A DNA stretch of 17,790 nt from Lachnospiraceae bacterium UBA1066 (GTDB taxonomy: Bacteria; Bacillota; Clostridia; Lachnospirales; Lachnospiraceae). Under the pieces are notes generated by a model that saw nothing but the letters and a program-made list of their open reading frames with translations, was not told the DNA's origin and ran no database searches. The position numbers and the translations under genes are program-made. The stretch spans positions 1 through 17,790 of the forward strand of contig DCDB01000197.1 of the NCBI GenBank assembly GCA_002316215.1, read 5' to 3'. Below, piece by piece: positions 7,295-14,677 of the stretch; the stretch's first letter is position 1, and each line of letters starts with the position of its first letter.

Positions 7295-8947
7295 TTATGC
7301 CTTATCCTTATTTTCTTCCGCCGCCGCTTCCTTTTCTGCGGTTTCTTTTGCTGCGGTTTCTTCCTGCTTTAATTCCGCACTCTCACCGGATTTTGATTCA
7401 TGGTACTCTTTCTCGGTATTGACATTCCAGATGTTCGTCTTGTCCTCTTTGCCTGACAGGATGTTATCAACCGTCTGGAAAGCGGTTTCCATAGAATGAT
7501 CCATGTTGTTGTAGCGGTGCTGCCCGTTGCGTCCGACACAGTAAAGATTACTGTAGCCGTTCAGATATGCAATAAGCTCGTCGATCTGCGCATAGGTATC
7601 AAAATATGCCGGATAAGCCTTCTTGACCTGCTCCCTGTGATAGTCGAGGACATCGTGGTAGTCCGAAAGGACGCCCATCTTAAGAAGTTCCTTTGTTCCG
7701 AACTTCGCCCATTCCTTCTCGCTCATATTCCAGTACTCGTCGCCCTCCGTGCAAAAATATTCGAGGCCGATCCAGACATATTCCTCAGGATTTTCAACAA
7801 GATACGGCGACCAGTTATTGAAGATCTGGATGCGTCCGAGCTTGACGCCGACATCCTGAACATAGATCCAGTTATCCGGGACAATATTATTCAGCGTCCG
7901 GATTTTCGTTTCATTTTTCAGGTTCAGCTTCTTTACAAGAAGACCGACTGTAACGAAATCACGGTAAGGAAGCCCCGCGGCGATATCGGCGATATTCTGA
8001 GGCACATCTTCCATCGCTGCAGCAAGATCTTTCAGAGGCATCGAGGAAATGAAGATATCCGCCGGCACCGTGACGTCTTTTCCTGAAGCATCCCGGTAAG
8101 TCACACTGTCGATTTTTCCTGCCTTGTTATGGACGCCGGTAACAAGCGCATTCTTGATAAGATGCCCGCCTTCGGATTCAAAATCCGCGGCAGCCATTTC
8201 CCAGAGTTCGCCCGGTCCGTATTTCGGATAAGCGAATTCCTCGATCAGCGAAGTCTCAACCTCTTTGCTGTCACGCTTTTTACCGGGATTCATTTTGCTG
8301 AAAATATCCTTCATGATGGCGGAAATGGAAAGGCCCTTTACGCGCTGCGAACCCCAGTCGGCGGAAATTTCCCGCGGATGGCGGCCCCAAAGCTTTTCAG
8401 TATAGCCTTCAAAGAACATGGAGTAGAGCTTCTTACCGAAGCGGTTGATATAGAAATTTTCAAGAGAGTCCTCGGGAAGCTTATGGACACAGGAACCGAG
8501 ATAGGAAAAGCCTGCACTCATCGTTGTTCCAAAACCCATATTTTTTATGGTATTGGCATTCATTTTGACCGGATAGTCAAAAAATTTCTTCTTATAATAA
8601 ATCCGGGACACGCGGTTCCTGGTCAGCATGACGCGGTCTTCCTTCTCGGGATCCGGTCCGCCTTCTTTTAGAGGCACAGTACGGTCAAGCTTCTTATAAT
8701 CGTAAGCCGGAGCACCCTGCATTGGCATCATTTCCTGCCACCAGTTAGTGACACGTTCGTCCTTCGAGAAGAAACGATGTCCTCCGATATCCATGCGGTT
8801 ACCCTTATATTTAACAGTCCTTGAAATGCCGCCGATGGAATCGCTGCCTTCAAGAATCGTCACATCGCAGTCTTTGGAATTCTTAAGAAGTTCATACCCT
8901 GCCGTAATACCGGCCGGCCCTGCACCGATGATAATGACTTTTTTCAT
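7295..8947 (-). CDS. FAD-dependent oxidoreductase related to protoporphyrinogen oxidase/UDP-galactopyranose mutase
   Basis: This 550-residue protein opens with KVIIIGAGPAGITAGYEL, a Rossmann FAD-binding motif (Gly8-x-Gly10-x-x-Gly13). It continues with GGISRT, IGGHRFFSK and, further on, RIYYKKKFFDYPVK and GYTEKLWGRHPREISADW. These are features of an amine-oxidase-superfamily group often found beside polysaccharide genes. A C-terminal YCVGRNGQHRYNNMDHSM segment is the second FAD-contact region. The reaction is unknown; sugar-ring or lipid redox chemistry is plausible. The last ~50 residues are an E/A/K-rich, probably disordered tail, unusual for the family. The start at 8947 is preferred because the Rossmann strand begins there and AAAGGA lies about 11 bases upstream; the frame extension to 9007 runs into the promoter. 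gtrA follows after 3 bases. Confidence 0.85.
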   Translation of the reverse strand: MKKVIIIGAGPAGITAGYELLKNSKDCDVTILEGSDSIGGISRTVKYKGNRMDIGGHRFFSKDERVTNWWQEMMPMQGAPAYDYKKLDRTVPLKEGGPDPEKEDRVMLTRNRVSRIYYKKKFFDYPVKMNANTIKNMGFGTTMSAGFSYLGSCVHKLPEDSLENFYINRFGKKLYSMFFEGYTEKLWGRHPREISADWGSQRVKGLSISAIMKDIFSKMNPGKKRDSKEVETSLIEEFAYPKYGPGELWEMAAADFESEGGHLIKNALVTGVHNKAGKIDSVTYRDASGKDVTVPADIFISSMPLKDLAAAMEDVPQNIADIAAGLPYRDFVTVGLLVKKLNLKNETKIRTLNNIVPDNWIYVQDVGVKLGRIQIFNNWSPYLVENPEEYVWIGLEYFCTEGDEYWNMSEKEWAKFGTKELLKMGVLSDYHDVLDYHREQVKKAYPAYFDTYAQIDELIAYLNGYSNLYCVGRNGQHRYNNMDHSMETAFQTVDNILSGKEDKTNIWNVNTEKEYHESKSGESAELKQEETAAKETAEKEAAAEENKDKA

Positions 8948-9003
8948 CTGATTATCTATCCTTTCTGTATTGATTAAGAAGCCTGAACTTTGGCACAGAT
9001 AAC

Positions 9004-9032
9004 ACAATAGCCGTTTTTTTATCTATTGTCAA
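9004..9032 (-). promoter_or_regulatory. Promoter of the FAD oxidoreductase-gtrA operon
   Basis: On the minus strand a consensus -35 TTGACA (complement of 9027-9032) and a -10 TATTGT (complement of 9004-9009) are separated by exactly 17 bases. Predicted transcription begins about 50 bases before the start codon at 8947. Confidence 0.75.
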
Positions 9033-9065
9033 AGAATATCAGTTTTTTTCACATTTATTTTATGA

Positions 9066-9071
9066 TAAAAT
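9066..9071 (+). promoter_or_regulatory. Candidate -10 box for traX
   Basis: TAAAAT in an AT-rich stretch, divergent from the FAD oxidoreductase promoter. No clear -35 is visible; the position 17 bases upstream is a T-run. Confidence 0.4.
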
Positions 9072-9086
9072 AGAAGAAACCATGAA

Positions 9087-9111
9087 GCTGTACCGTCTGC
9101 AGCCTTTTTTT
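9087..9111 (+). terminator. Short hairpin with seven-T run in the traX leader
   Basis: GCTG (9087-9090) can pair with CAGC (9100-9103), followed by C and seven Ts (9105-9111). It lies between the candidate traX promoter and the start codon, so it could be a leader terminator (attenuator). The stem is short and may be fortuitous. Confidence 0.35.
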
Positions 9112-9141
9112 GTATGCCGGATATACATTAACGGAGGATAA

Positions 9142-9858
9142 ATGATCCCTTCCATACCCCAAAAAATAAAGCTGCTGGATGCCAACATCCTGAAGATTAT
9201 CGCCGTCGTGACGATGCTGATTGATCATACCGCATTAGCCATTCTCATGAACCGGATTCTGCTGCCGGCGGCTCCCATCAGCCGCGGCACCGGCCTTTAC
9301 CGTCTTTATATGCTTTATAAAGTCTTAAGAGGTGTCGGACGAACCGCTTTCCCGATTTTCTGTTTCATGCTCGCAGAAGGCTTTTACCATACAAAAGACC
9401 GGCAGAAATACGCGCTGCGCCTGCTGATTGCAGCTATTGTCTCTGAAGTCCCGTTTGATCTTGCTTTCTACGATACCCCGATGTACACAGGTTATCAGAA
9501 CGTATGCTTTACGCTGCTGCTCGGTTTTCTTCTCCTATGGGAATGGGAATATTTCAAAAATAAATGGTACATACAGGTCGTACTGGGGCTTTTGCTCGGC
9601 TTTACCGCATGGTTCTTTAAAACCGACTACTCCTGGCACGGAGTCCTTCTGATTTTCATTTTTTACCTGCTGCATGACTTCCGCATTCCTCAGCTCATCT
9701 GCGGCGCCATTTCCATGCTCTGGGAATGGCCTTCCGTCTTTTCATTTATCCTGTTGCTTTTTTACAACGGAAAGAAGGGTCATCAGTTGAAATATTTCTT
9801 CTATATCTTTTATCCGGCGCACTTATTCCTCCTCTGGATTCTTTACGTCTGCCTCTAA
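9142..9858 (+). CDS. TraX-family membrane protein (probable acyltransferase)
   Basis: This 238-residue polytopic protein matches the TraX family. ILKIIAVVTMLIDH lies near the N terminus (17-30), GRTAFPIFCFMLAEGFYHT at about 71-89, RLLIAAIVSEVPFDLAFYD at about 98-115, and QNVCFTLLLGFLLLW after that. About seven hydrophobic segments follow to the C terminus. The founding member, TraX of the F plasmid, acetylates pilin; chromosomal copies in Bacillota are common, and their substrate is unknown. Nothing conjugative is nearby here. The start is supported by GGAGG 4 bases before the ATG. The gene is divergent from the FAD oxidoreductase operon. Its 3' end overlaps the converging DUF6056-like gene by 36 bases (9823-9858). 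Confidence 0.88.
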   Translation: MIPSIPQKIKLLDANILKIIAVVTMLIDHTALAILMNRILLPAAPISRGTGLYRLYMLYKVLRGVGRTAFPIFCFMLAEGFYHTKDRQKYALRLLIAAIVSEVPFDLAFYDTPMYTGYQNVCFTLLLGFLLLWEWEYFKNKWYIQVVLGLLLGFTAWFFKTDYSWHGVLLIFIFYLLHDFRIPQLICGAISMLWEWPSVFSFILLLFYNGKKGHQLKYFFYIFYPAHLFLLWILYVCL

Positions 9859-11163
9859 AACTTTCCTCAGAGCGACCGGTTTTCGAACCTCCTGAAAGAG
9901 TAAATAAACGGTCCGTAAAAAAACGAACGCAAGAAATTCCAGAAACAGGAACTTCGTCCTATAGCCGCTGGCATAGATCGAAGCCGAAAAAGGAACAATC
10001 ATCGCTGTACAGAAACCGCCGAAAAAGAAAACCGGTGCAACAGGATCCTTTCCTTTAACTCCTGTAAAATAGAGAAGATAGCCCAGAATCCCAAAAGTAC
10101 AGAAAGCGATGACGGTCATCACAGATTCCATCTGCGGAAAAACGAATTGAGTCGAATCCACCTGAATAAAAGTAAACAAATTTCTCAGGATATCATTCTC
10201 ATTTCCGGAGACCGTCCTGTTCAGGCACCAGTTGTTAAGAAGTTCCAGACTGTAATAAAAGAGTGTCCATGCCGACATAATCTTCAGTGATACTGCCGTT
10301 TTTCTGTTTCTTAAAATGATATAGACTGCAAGCGCGATAAAAAATAAAATATAAATTCCCTCGTTCGCAGCATTCAGTGAAAATGAAATTCCCCAAAGAG
10401 CCTTATCATACAAAGAAAAGGTACTAAAGGCCGGAAAATGCATGACAGTTTCTATATAGTTGCGGGTCTTATTTCCGGGAATGCAGATAAAGAAAAGGGA
10501 TAAGGAGACGATAAAAACATTAAGCAGCAGGCAGGCAATTTTGAAACGGTGCCGTATAATAAACTGATACAGCGTAAACAGCGTTGCCGCTGTCATCATA
10601 AATAAGGATATCTGTTCAAAACCACTGGAATACAGGCATCCGATAAAGGCAAAAACATAATCGCTTTTCTTAATTTTCCTGTCCTGGAGCTGGCGGATAA
10701 ACGGGTACAGGGCAGCCAGCGTACCGACGATTCCCCATGAATAAAGCACCAGGGCACTTTTCCAGAAAAGCGGTTCTTTGATGATATCCGCCGGAATTAT
10801 TAAAAATAAAAAAGCTCCGACAGCCGGCGGCATCCAGCAGAGACGATTCCATCTTTTGGATGCCAGGGTTTTTCCGACCATATAGACAAGAAGAAACTGC
10901 ATCACGGAATTTGCAATCACAAATACAAAATTCGGCAGGGAAAGAAGGAAGATCATAATCCCATGAGGTATAATCCTGCCGCTCCACGTCGTACCGTAGT
11001 AGATCGCCCAGTTCAGGAATCCGTTGTGCTTTTCAAAGCTTCCGGTATAGTCAAAATCGTCCATATAATTTTGAAGCGTAGTATTCAGTATCAAAATAGC
11101 TGCCGCAAGTATCAGGAAACCCCTGCGTTTTTTAAAAAAAGATGAAATATTCTTTAGGTTCAT
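9823..11163 (-). CDS. DUF6056-like multispan membrane protein
   Basis: This 446-residue protein has about ten transmembrane helices. After the first helix (about 14-30) comes an outer loop with YMDDFDYTGSF (Asp35, Asp36, Asp38) and, further on, YGTTWSGRIIPHG (Trp60, Gly62-Arg63). Acidic residues followed by a W-x-GR motif in the first loop recall DUF6056, a GT-C-like membrane family of surface-glycan loci. I hold that assignment at moderate confidence. FWKSALVLYSWG and an IPGNKTRNY segment (residues about 229-237) are other recognisable spots. The start ATG overlaps the stop of the upstream small gene by ATGA, so translation is coupled. The stop at 9823 lies inside the converging traX gene. 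Probable role: transfer of or support for a lipid-linked glycan, by analogy only. Confidence 0.7.
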   Translation of the reverse strand: MNLKNISSFFKKRRGFLILAAAILILNTTLQNYMDDFDYTGSFEKHNGFLNWAIYYGTTWSGRIIPHGIMIFLLSLPNFVFVIANSVMQFLLVYMVGKTLASKRWNRLCWMPPAVGAFLFLIIPADIIKEPLFWKSALVLYSWGIVGTLAALYPFIRQLQDRKIKKSDYVFAFIGCLYSSGFEQISLFMMTAATLFTLYQFIIRHRFKIACLLLNVFIVSLSLFFICIPGNKTRNYIETVMHFPAFSTFSLYDKALWGISFSLNAANEGIYILFFIALAVYIILRNRKTAVSLKIMSAWTLFYYSLELLNNWCLNRTVSGNENDILRNLFTFIQVDSTQFVFPQMESVMTVIAFCTFGILGYLLYFTGVKGKDPVAPVFFFGGFCTAMIVPFSASIYASGYRTKFLFLEFLAFVFLRTVYLLFQEVRKPVALRKVLEADVKNPEEE

Positions 11164-11630
11164 GACAGTACAAGATCTCCGACATTATACAGATTCTGAT
11201 TCTCTTTCAAAGGCCCGGAGGCTACAAAAAGTCCATTAGCTTCAGCCATATCCAGATATTTTTTTTCGATCATCACACGAAAACCGCAATATAAATAATC
11301 AACACCGTCCGCCAGCGTTTTAGTAACATCGTCCCGATTCTCGAGCCGGGTCGGCAGCTCATAGACATACTCGCCATCCGAGCAGGCAACATGAAAATCG
11401 TTAAGAACCTTCCCTTTATCTACAAACCAACCGGTCAGATATGTTACATCTCCTTCGTCCGATCTGCTTTCGATTTTAAAGCACACATTTTCACTGTCTG
11501 ACTGCTGAAATTCCGACGCTTCCTTTGCCGTCGTTTTTGTCCTCATTCTGTTATCTTTTACAAACAGAGCAGAGATTCCCACCGCAAGGAGCGCAATAAA
11601 AAGTATGGAACAGATATTAATTCTTTTCAC
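11160..11630 (-). CDS. Small membrane-anchored protein, function unknown
   Basis: This 156-residue protein has one hydrophobic segment at about 4-24 (MKRINICSILFIALLAVGIS), followed by a basic then polar stretch. The topology suggests a signal anchor with about 125 residues outside the membrane. The outer part has a compact pattern (DVTYLTGWFVDKGKVLND and VDYLYCGFRVMIEKKYLD), which suggests a small beta-rich domain with two cysteines (about 77-85 and 115). I do not recognise the family. The start is GTG at 11630 with a poor ribosome binding site. It overlaps the upstream acetyltransferase gene by 14 bases and the downstream DUF6056-like gene by 4 (ATGA), so it is translated by coupling within a three-gene operon. 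It may be an accessory subunit of the multispan protein, as the overlap suggests. Confidence 0.8.
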   Translation of the reverse strand: MKRINICSILFIALLAVGISALFVKDNRMRTKTTAKEASEFQQSDSENVCFKIESRSDEGDVTYLTGWFVDKGKVLNDFHVACSDGEYVYELPTRLENRDDVTKTLADGVDYLYCGFRVMIEKKYLDMAEANGLFVASGPLKENQNLYNVGDLVLS

Positions 11631-12300
11631 TCTTTTTTACCCGCTCTCCGGTATTCTTAACGATTGTGTCTGAAGGAATAATGCCGCGGACACAGGACGT
11701 CGGATAGATCATAGAATGCTTCCCCACAATAGTGCCCGGATTCAGGACCGCATTGCATCCGACTTCCACCCAGTCGCCAAGAATCGCGCCGATCTTACGG
11801 CGCCCGGTTTCATACGATTTTTCATTTCCTTTGACAATAATATTCGTACGGTCTGCCTTGATGTTGGACGTGATCGAACCGGCTCCCATATGCGCATGGA
11901 ATCCAAGAATCGAATCACCGACGTAGTTGTAATGCGGGACTTCACAGTTATTGAAAATGATAACATTCTTCAGCTCGGCCGAATTCCCGACGACACAGTT
12001 ATTTCCGACCAGCGCATCGCCGCGGATAAAGGCGCCCTGGCGGACTTCCGTATTTTCTCCGATAATGCAGGCTCCGTGGATATACGCGGAATCAAAAACC
12101 TTCGCAGAACGCGCGATCCAGATGTCTTCTTCTCTTTTTTCATAGAGTTCTTCGGGCAGAGCCGCCCCAAGCTTTAAGATAAGATCATGGATACCGGAAA
12201 GCGCTTCCCAGGGATATGTAAACTGTGAAAGATACTCCTTTGCCGCCGTTTCATCCAGTGAAAATAATTCTTTAATCGTTACCTGTTCTTCCTGTGCCAT
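11617..12300 (-). CDS. Left-handed beta-helix acyltransferase, GlmU C-terminal-like
   Basis: This 227-residue protein has hexapeptide repeats from about residue 62 to 215 (IARSAKVFDSAYIHGACIIG, then VRQGAFIRGDALVGNNCVVG). The section PHYNYVGDSILG aligns with the GlmU segment GHLTYLGDAEIG, so the catalytic-type His is conserved. It continues with GAGSITSNIKADRTN and ends in IGAILGDWVEVGCNAVLNPG. The pattern points to acetyl-CoA-dependent transfer to an amino- or hydroxy-sugar nucleotide. No nucleotidyltransferase domain is present, so it is not full-length GlmU. The N-terminal ~60 residues form a helical extension (TIKELFSLDETAAKEYLSQF). The ATG at 12300 is preferred to a frame extension to 12366 because GAGGGGGG lies upstream. 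It is the first gene of a three-gene overlapping operon. Confidence 0.82.
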   Translation of the reverse strand: MAQEEQVTIKELFSLDETAAKEYLSQFTYPWEALSGIHDLILKLGAALPEELYEKREEDIWIARSAKVFDSAYIHGACIIGENTEVRQGAFIRGDALVGNNCVVGNSAELKNVIIFNNCEVPHYNYVGDSILGFHAHMGAGSITSNIKADRTNIIVKGNEKSYETGRRKIGAILGDWVEVGCNAVLNPGTIVGKHSMIYPTSCVRGIIPSDTIVKNTGERVKKSEKN

Positions 12301-12391
12301 CGAATTGTCCCCCCTCGTTATTAGATTCCCAATTTTCTGATATTTCCGTGCTCCTGATATTATCATGTCAGTCCTGTCCCGGTTTTCTTGG

Positions 12392-14575
12392 TCACACCTG
12401 CACTGCCGCTCCTGCCTTCTTTGACCCGGTCCGCCCTTCTGCTGCCGGCTTCTTTGTACCGGATCCGCCCTTCTGCGCCGGCTTCTTTGTACCGGATCCG
12501 CCCTGCTGTTCCCGGCTCCTTTGCGGGACAGCGGCTGTCTTATAGTATACGGCTGCTGCGTCGTAAGCTTTCCTGAGCGTTGTTTTATTGTTGAGGTTCA
12601 TCACGCCTGCTGTCCTGCGGGTAATGAAGCCTGTCAGTTTTTCCATATATTCTTCCGGAGAAATGGCGCCTTCCGCAACACCGGTAAGGCCCTTTTCCCA
12701 GCTGGCCGTAAGTTCCGGATTAAGCAGCGGACGGATCGAGGCCATGACAGTATCATAAACCATCTCGCCCAAAAGCTCCGGCGTAATCACCTGTGTCTTT
12801 TTATTAAGGCTCAGGTATTTAATATTGACCAGCTTTTTCAGGATTTCCGCACGCGTCGCTGAAGTACCGATGCCGGAGCCCTTAATCATTTCGCGCAGAC
12901 TGTCGTCCTCGATGAGCTGCCCTGCATTTTCCATGGCAAGAATCATCGAGCCGGACGTATAGCGCTTCGGAGGCGATGTCTCGCCTTCTTTAACTTCCAG
13001 CTTCTGAACGGGAAGACTCATTCCCTTTCGAAGCTTTGAGAGGTCAATTTTCGGAGCTGCTTCGTCCCCGCCATGTTCGTTTCCTTCGCTATCAATTTCC
13101 GTTCCGCCGGCGCGCAGAGTTCCGGCATCGCCTCGTTCAGCTCCATTCCCACCGCGCACGTTCCCGTCCCCGCCGGAAAAAACCTTCATATAGCCGGGGG
13201 AGGTAAGAACGCGGAAATTGGAGAAAAAACTCTCTATACCGAGCTTTATTGTTACAGCTGTTTTATCAAATTCGGCAGGCGGATAAAAAATCGCAAGAAA
13301 TCTGCGGACGATGGTCTGATAGACCCTGGCCGAAGTTTCCTTCAGCGACCTCAGGTTCTGAAGCCCGGCGCCCGTCGGGATGATGGCATAATGATCCGTA
13401 ATAGCTTTGTCATCCGTATAGCGCGTTTTTCCGATTGTTTTCCAGGCTGACCCATTCAGGACTTCTTCTGCAAATGAAGCGCACGGCGCAAAATGTGTCA
13501 GTCCTTTAAGATTCCGGTCGATGACTTTTGCGACGGCCGTAGAAAGCACACGGGCATCCGTTCTGGGATAAGTCGTCAGTTTCTTTTCGTAAAGCTCCTG
13601 CGCAATGGCAAGTGTCTGGTCCGGAGATATCTTGTACATCCTTGAGCAATCGTTCTGCAGTTCCGCCAGATTATAAAGCAGCGGCGCATTTTTCTTTTCC
13701 TTACGCCGGCTGATCTCCGTCACGATGCCTTCATAGGGATCGGTTTTCTTAAGCTCCGCAATCAGAGCCTCCGCATCCGCGCGCTCTTTAAATCCGTTTT
13801 CTTTATAGAGCTTCGGAGAGCCCTGATAAGCACTGCCCTTCACGGCCTTCCATTCAGCTTCAATACCTCCGAAAGTGCCGAGCACCCTGTAAAACGGCGT
13901 TTTGACAAATGAACGGATTTCCCTCTCCCGCCGCACGACCATACCGAGCACGCACGTCATGACGCGGCCGACGGAAACCGCCGACCACTTGGTTTTTAAA
14001 TAATTCGTAATTTCATTTCCGTACTTAAGAGTCAGAAGACGCGAGAAATTGATTCCCATGAGGTAATCTTCCTTAGCCCGGAGGAAAGCGGATTCGCTCA
14101 GGTTGTCATAGGCTGAAAGATCCTTCGCCTCCCGGATGCCGCGGCCGATTTCTTCTTCCGTGAAAGAATCGATCCAGACACGGCGGCGGTCTTTCTGCGC
14201 CACCTTTGGACCCGACATCATCTCGACAAGCCTGTAAATGTATTCTCCTTCGCGCCCGGAGTCGGTGCAGACATAAATTGTACCGATATCCTCCCGTTCA
14301 AGGAGACCGCTGACAATTTTGAACTGCTTGCTCACATCCGGGATGATCTCATATTTAAACACGGTGGGAATAAACGGAAGCGTATCAAGGCTCCATTTTT
14401 TATACCTGGCATCATACTTCTCCGGATAACTCATCGTAACCAGGTGCCCGACGCACCAGGTTACGACCGTATCCCCTGATTCAACATAGCCGTCATGCCG
14501 CTCTCCGTTTACCCCGAGAGCTTTGGCAAATTCCTGGGCAACCGACGGTTTTTCTGCAATAAAAAGCCTCTTCAT
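12392..14575 (-). CDS. topB: DNA topoisomerase III (type IA)
   Basis: This 727-residue enzyme relaxes negative supercoils and unlinks single-strand-linked DNA. The Toprim domain (1 to ~150) has IAEKPSVA with Glu8 and CTDSGREGEYIYR (Asp105, Glu109, Glu111); Gly107 replaces the second Asp of the DxD form, as I recall in other Bacillota TopB. The catalytic tyrosine is Tyr336 in KKLTTYPRTD. GSGIGTSATRAEILKKL (566-582) is the conserved helix of domain II/III. Two unusual parts stand out: a G/D/E-rich insertion at about 467-506, and a C-terminal tail (691-722) of three 11-residue repeats of the type GGSGTKKPAQK in place of zinc fingers. The start has GAGG upstream with a 4-base gap. asd lies 102 bases upstream with a hairpin between, so co-transcription is possible. 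The role is housekeeping (replication and recombination). Confidence 0.97.
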   Translation of the reverse strand: MKRLFIAEKPSVAQEFAKALGVNGERHDGYVESGDTVVTWCVGHLVTMSYPEKYDARYKKWSLDTLPFIPTVFKYEIIPDVSKQFKIVSGLLEREDIGTIYVCTDSGREGEYIYRLVEMMSGPKVAQKDRRRVWIDSFTEEEIGRGIREAKDLSAYDNLSESAFLRAKEDYLMGINFSRLLTLKYGNEITNYLKTKWSAVSVGRVMTCVLGMVVRREREIRSFVKTPFYRVLGTFGGIEAEWKAVKGSAYQGSPKLYKENGFKERADAEALIAELKKTDPYEGIVTEISRRKEKKNAPLLYNLAELQNDCSRMYKISPDQTLAIAQELYEKKLTTYPRTDARVLSTAVAKVIDRNLKGLTHFAPCASFAEEVLNGSAWKTIGKTRYTDDKAITDHYAIIPTGAGLQNLRSLKETSARVYQTIVRRFLAIFYPPAEFDKTAVTIKLGIESFFSNFRVLTSPGYMKVFSGGDGNVRGGNGAERGDAGTLRAGGTEIDSEGNEHGGDEAAPKIDLSKLRKGMSLPVQKLEVKEGETSPPKRYTSGSMILAMENAGQLIEDDSLREMIKGSGIGTSATRAEILKKLVNIKYLSLNKKTQVITPELLGEMVYDTVMASIRPLLNPELTASWEKGLTGVAEGAISPEEYMEKLTGFITRRTAGVMNLNNKTTLRKAYDAAAVYYKTAAVPQRSREQQGGSGTKKPAQKGGSGTKKPAAEGRTGSKKAGAAVQV
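12411..12507. repeat. 33-bp in-frame tandem repeat encoding the TopB tail
   Basis: Three copies at 33-base spacing: 12411-12443 (diverged), 12444-12476, and 12477-12507 (partial). The two later copies share GCCGGCTTCTTTGTACCGGA and the following CCGCCC. Each copy encodes an 11-residue Gly/Ser/Lys unit, so length changes keep the frame. Confidence 0.85.
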
Positions 14576-14596
14576 TAAACCTCTTCATACAATATC

Positions 14597-14629
14597 TCTC
14601 CGCAGGATGTCTTATGTCCCCCGCGGAGA
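14597..14629 (-). other. Stable hairpin between asd and topB
   Basis: On the minus strand CTCCGCGGGG pairs with ATCCTGCGGAG around a loop of about 11 bases (10-11 pairs, two G-T wobbles). It lies between the asd stop and the topB ribosome binding site and is not followed by a T-run. It may be a partial terminator, processing site or stabiliser that sets topB expression apart from asd. Confidence 0.5.
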
Positions 14630-14677
14630 ATAAAATTTTGCTGTCCGTTCTTTAATGCTGATATCAATGTTTTATGC

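Noticed and set aside
7496..8671. Two long plus-strand frames opposite the FAD oxidoreductase
   Set aside because: They are antisense shadows of a well-supported gene, produced by codon bias; no promoter or ribosome site supports them.
9142..9858. Conjugative-element origin for traX
   Set aside because: No other transfer gene, relaxase or integrase is in the window; chromosomal TraX-family proteins are common in Bacillota.
11716..12177. Plus-strand frame opposite the beta-helix acyltransferase
   Set aside because: Antisense shadow of a gene with a clear hexapeptide repeat pattern.
13073..13450. Plus-strand frame opposite topB
   Set aside because: Antisense to the low-complexity insertion and core of topB, without a start signal.
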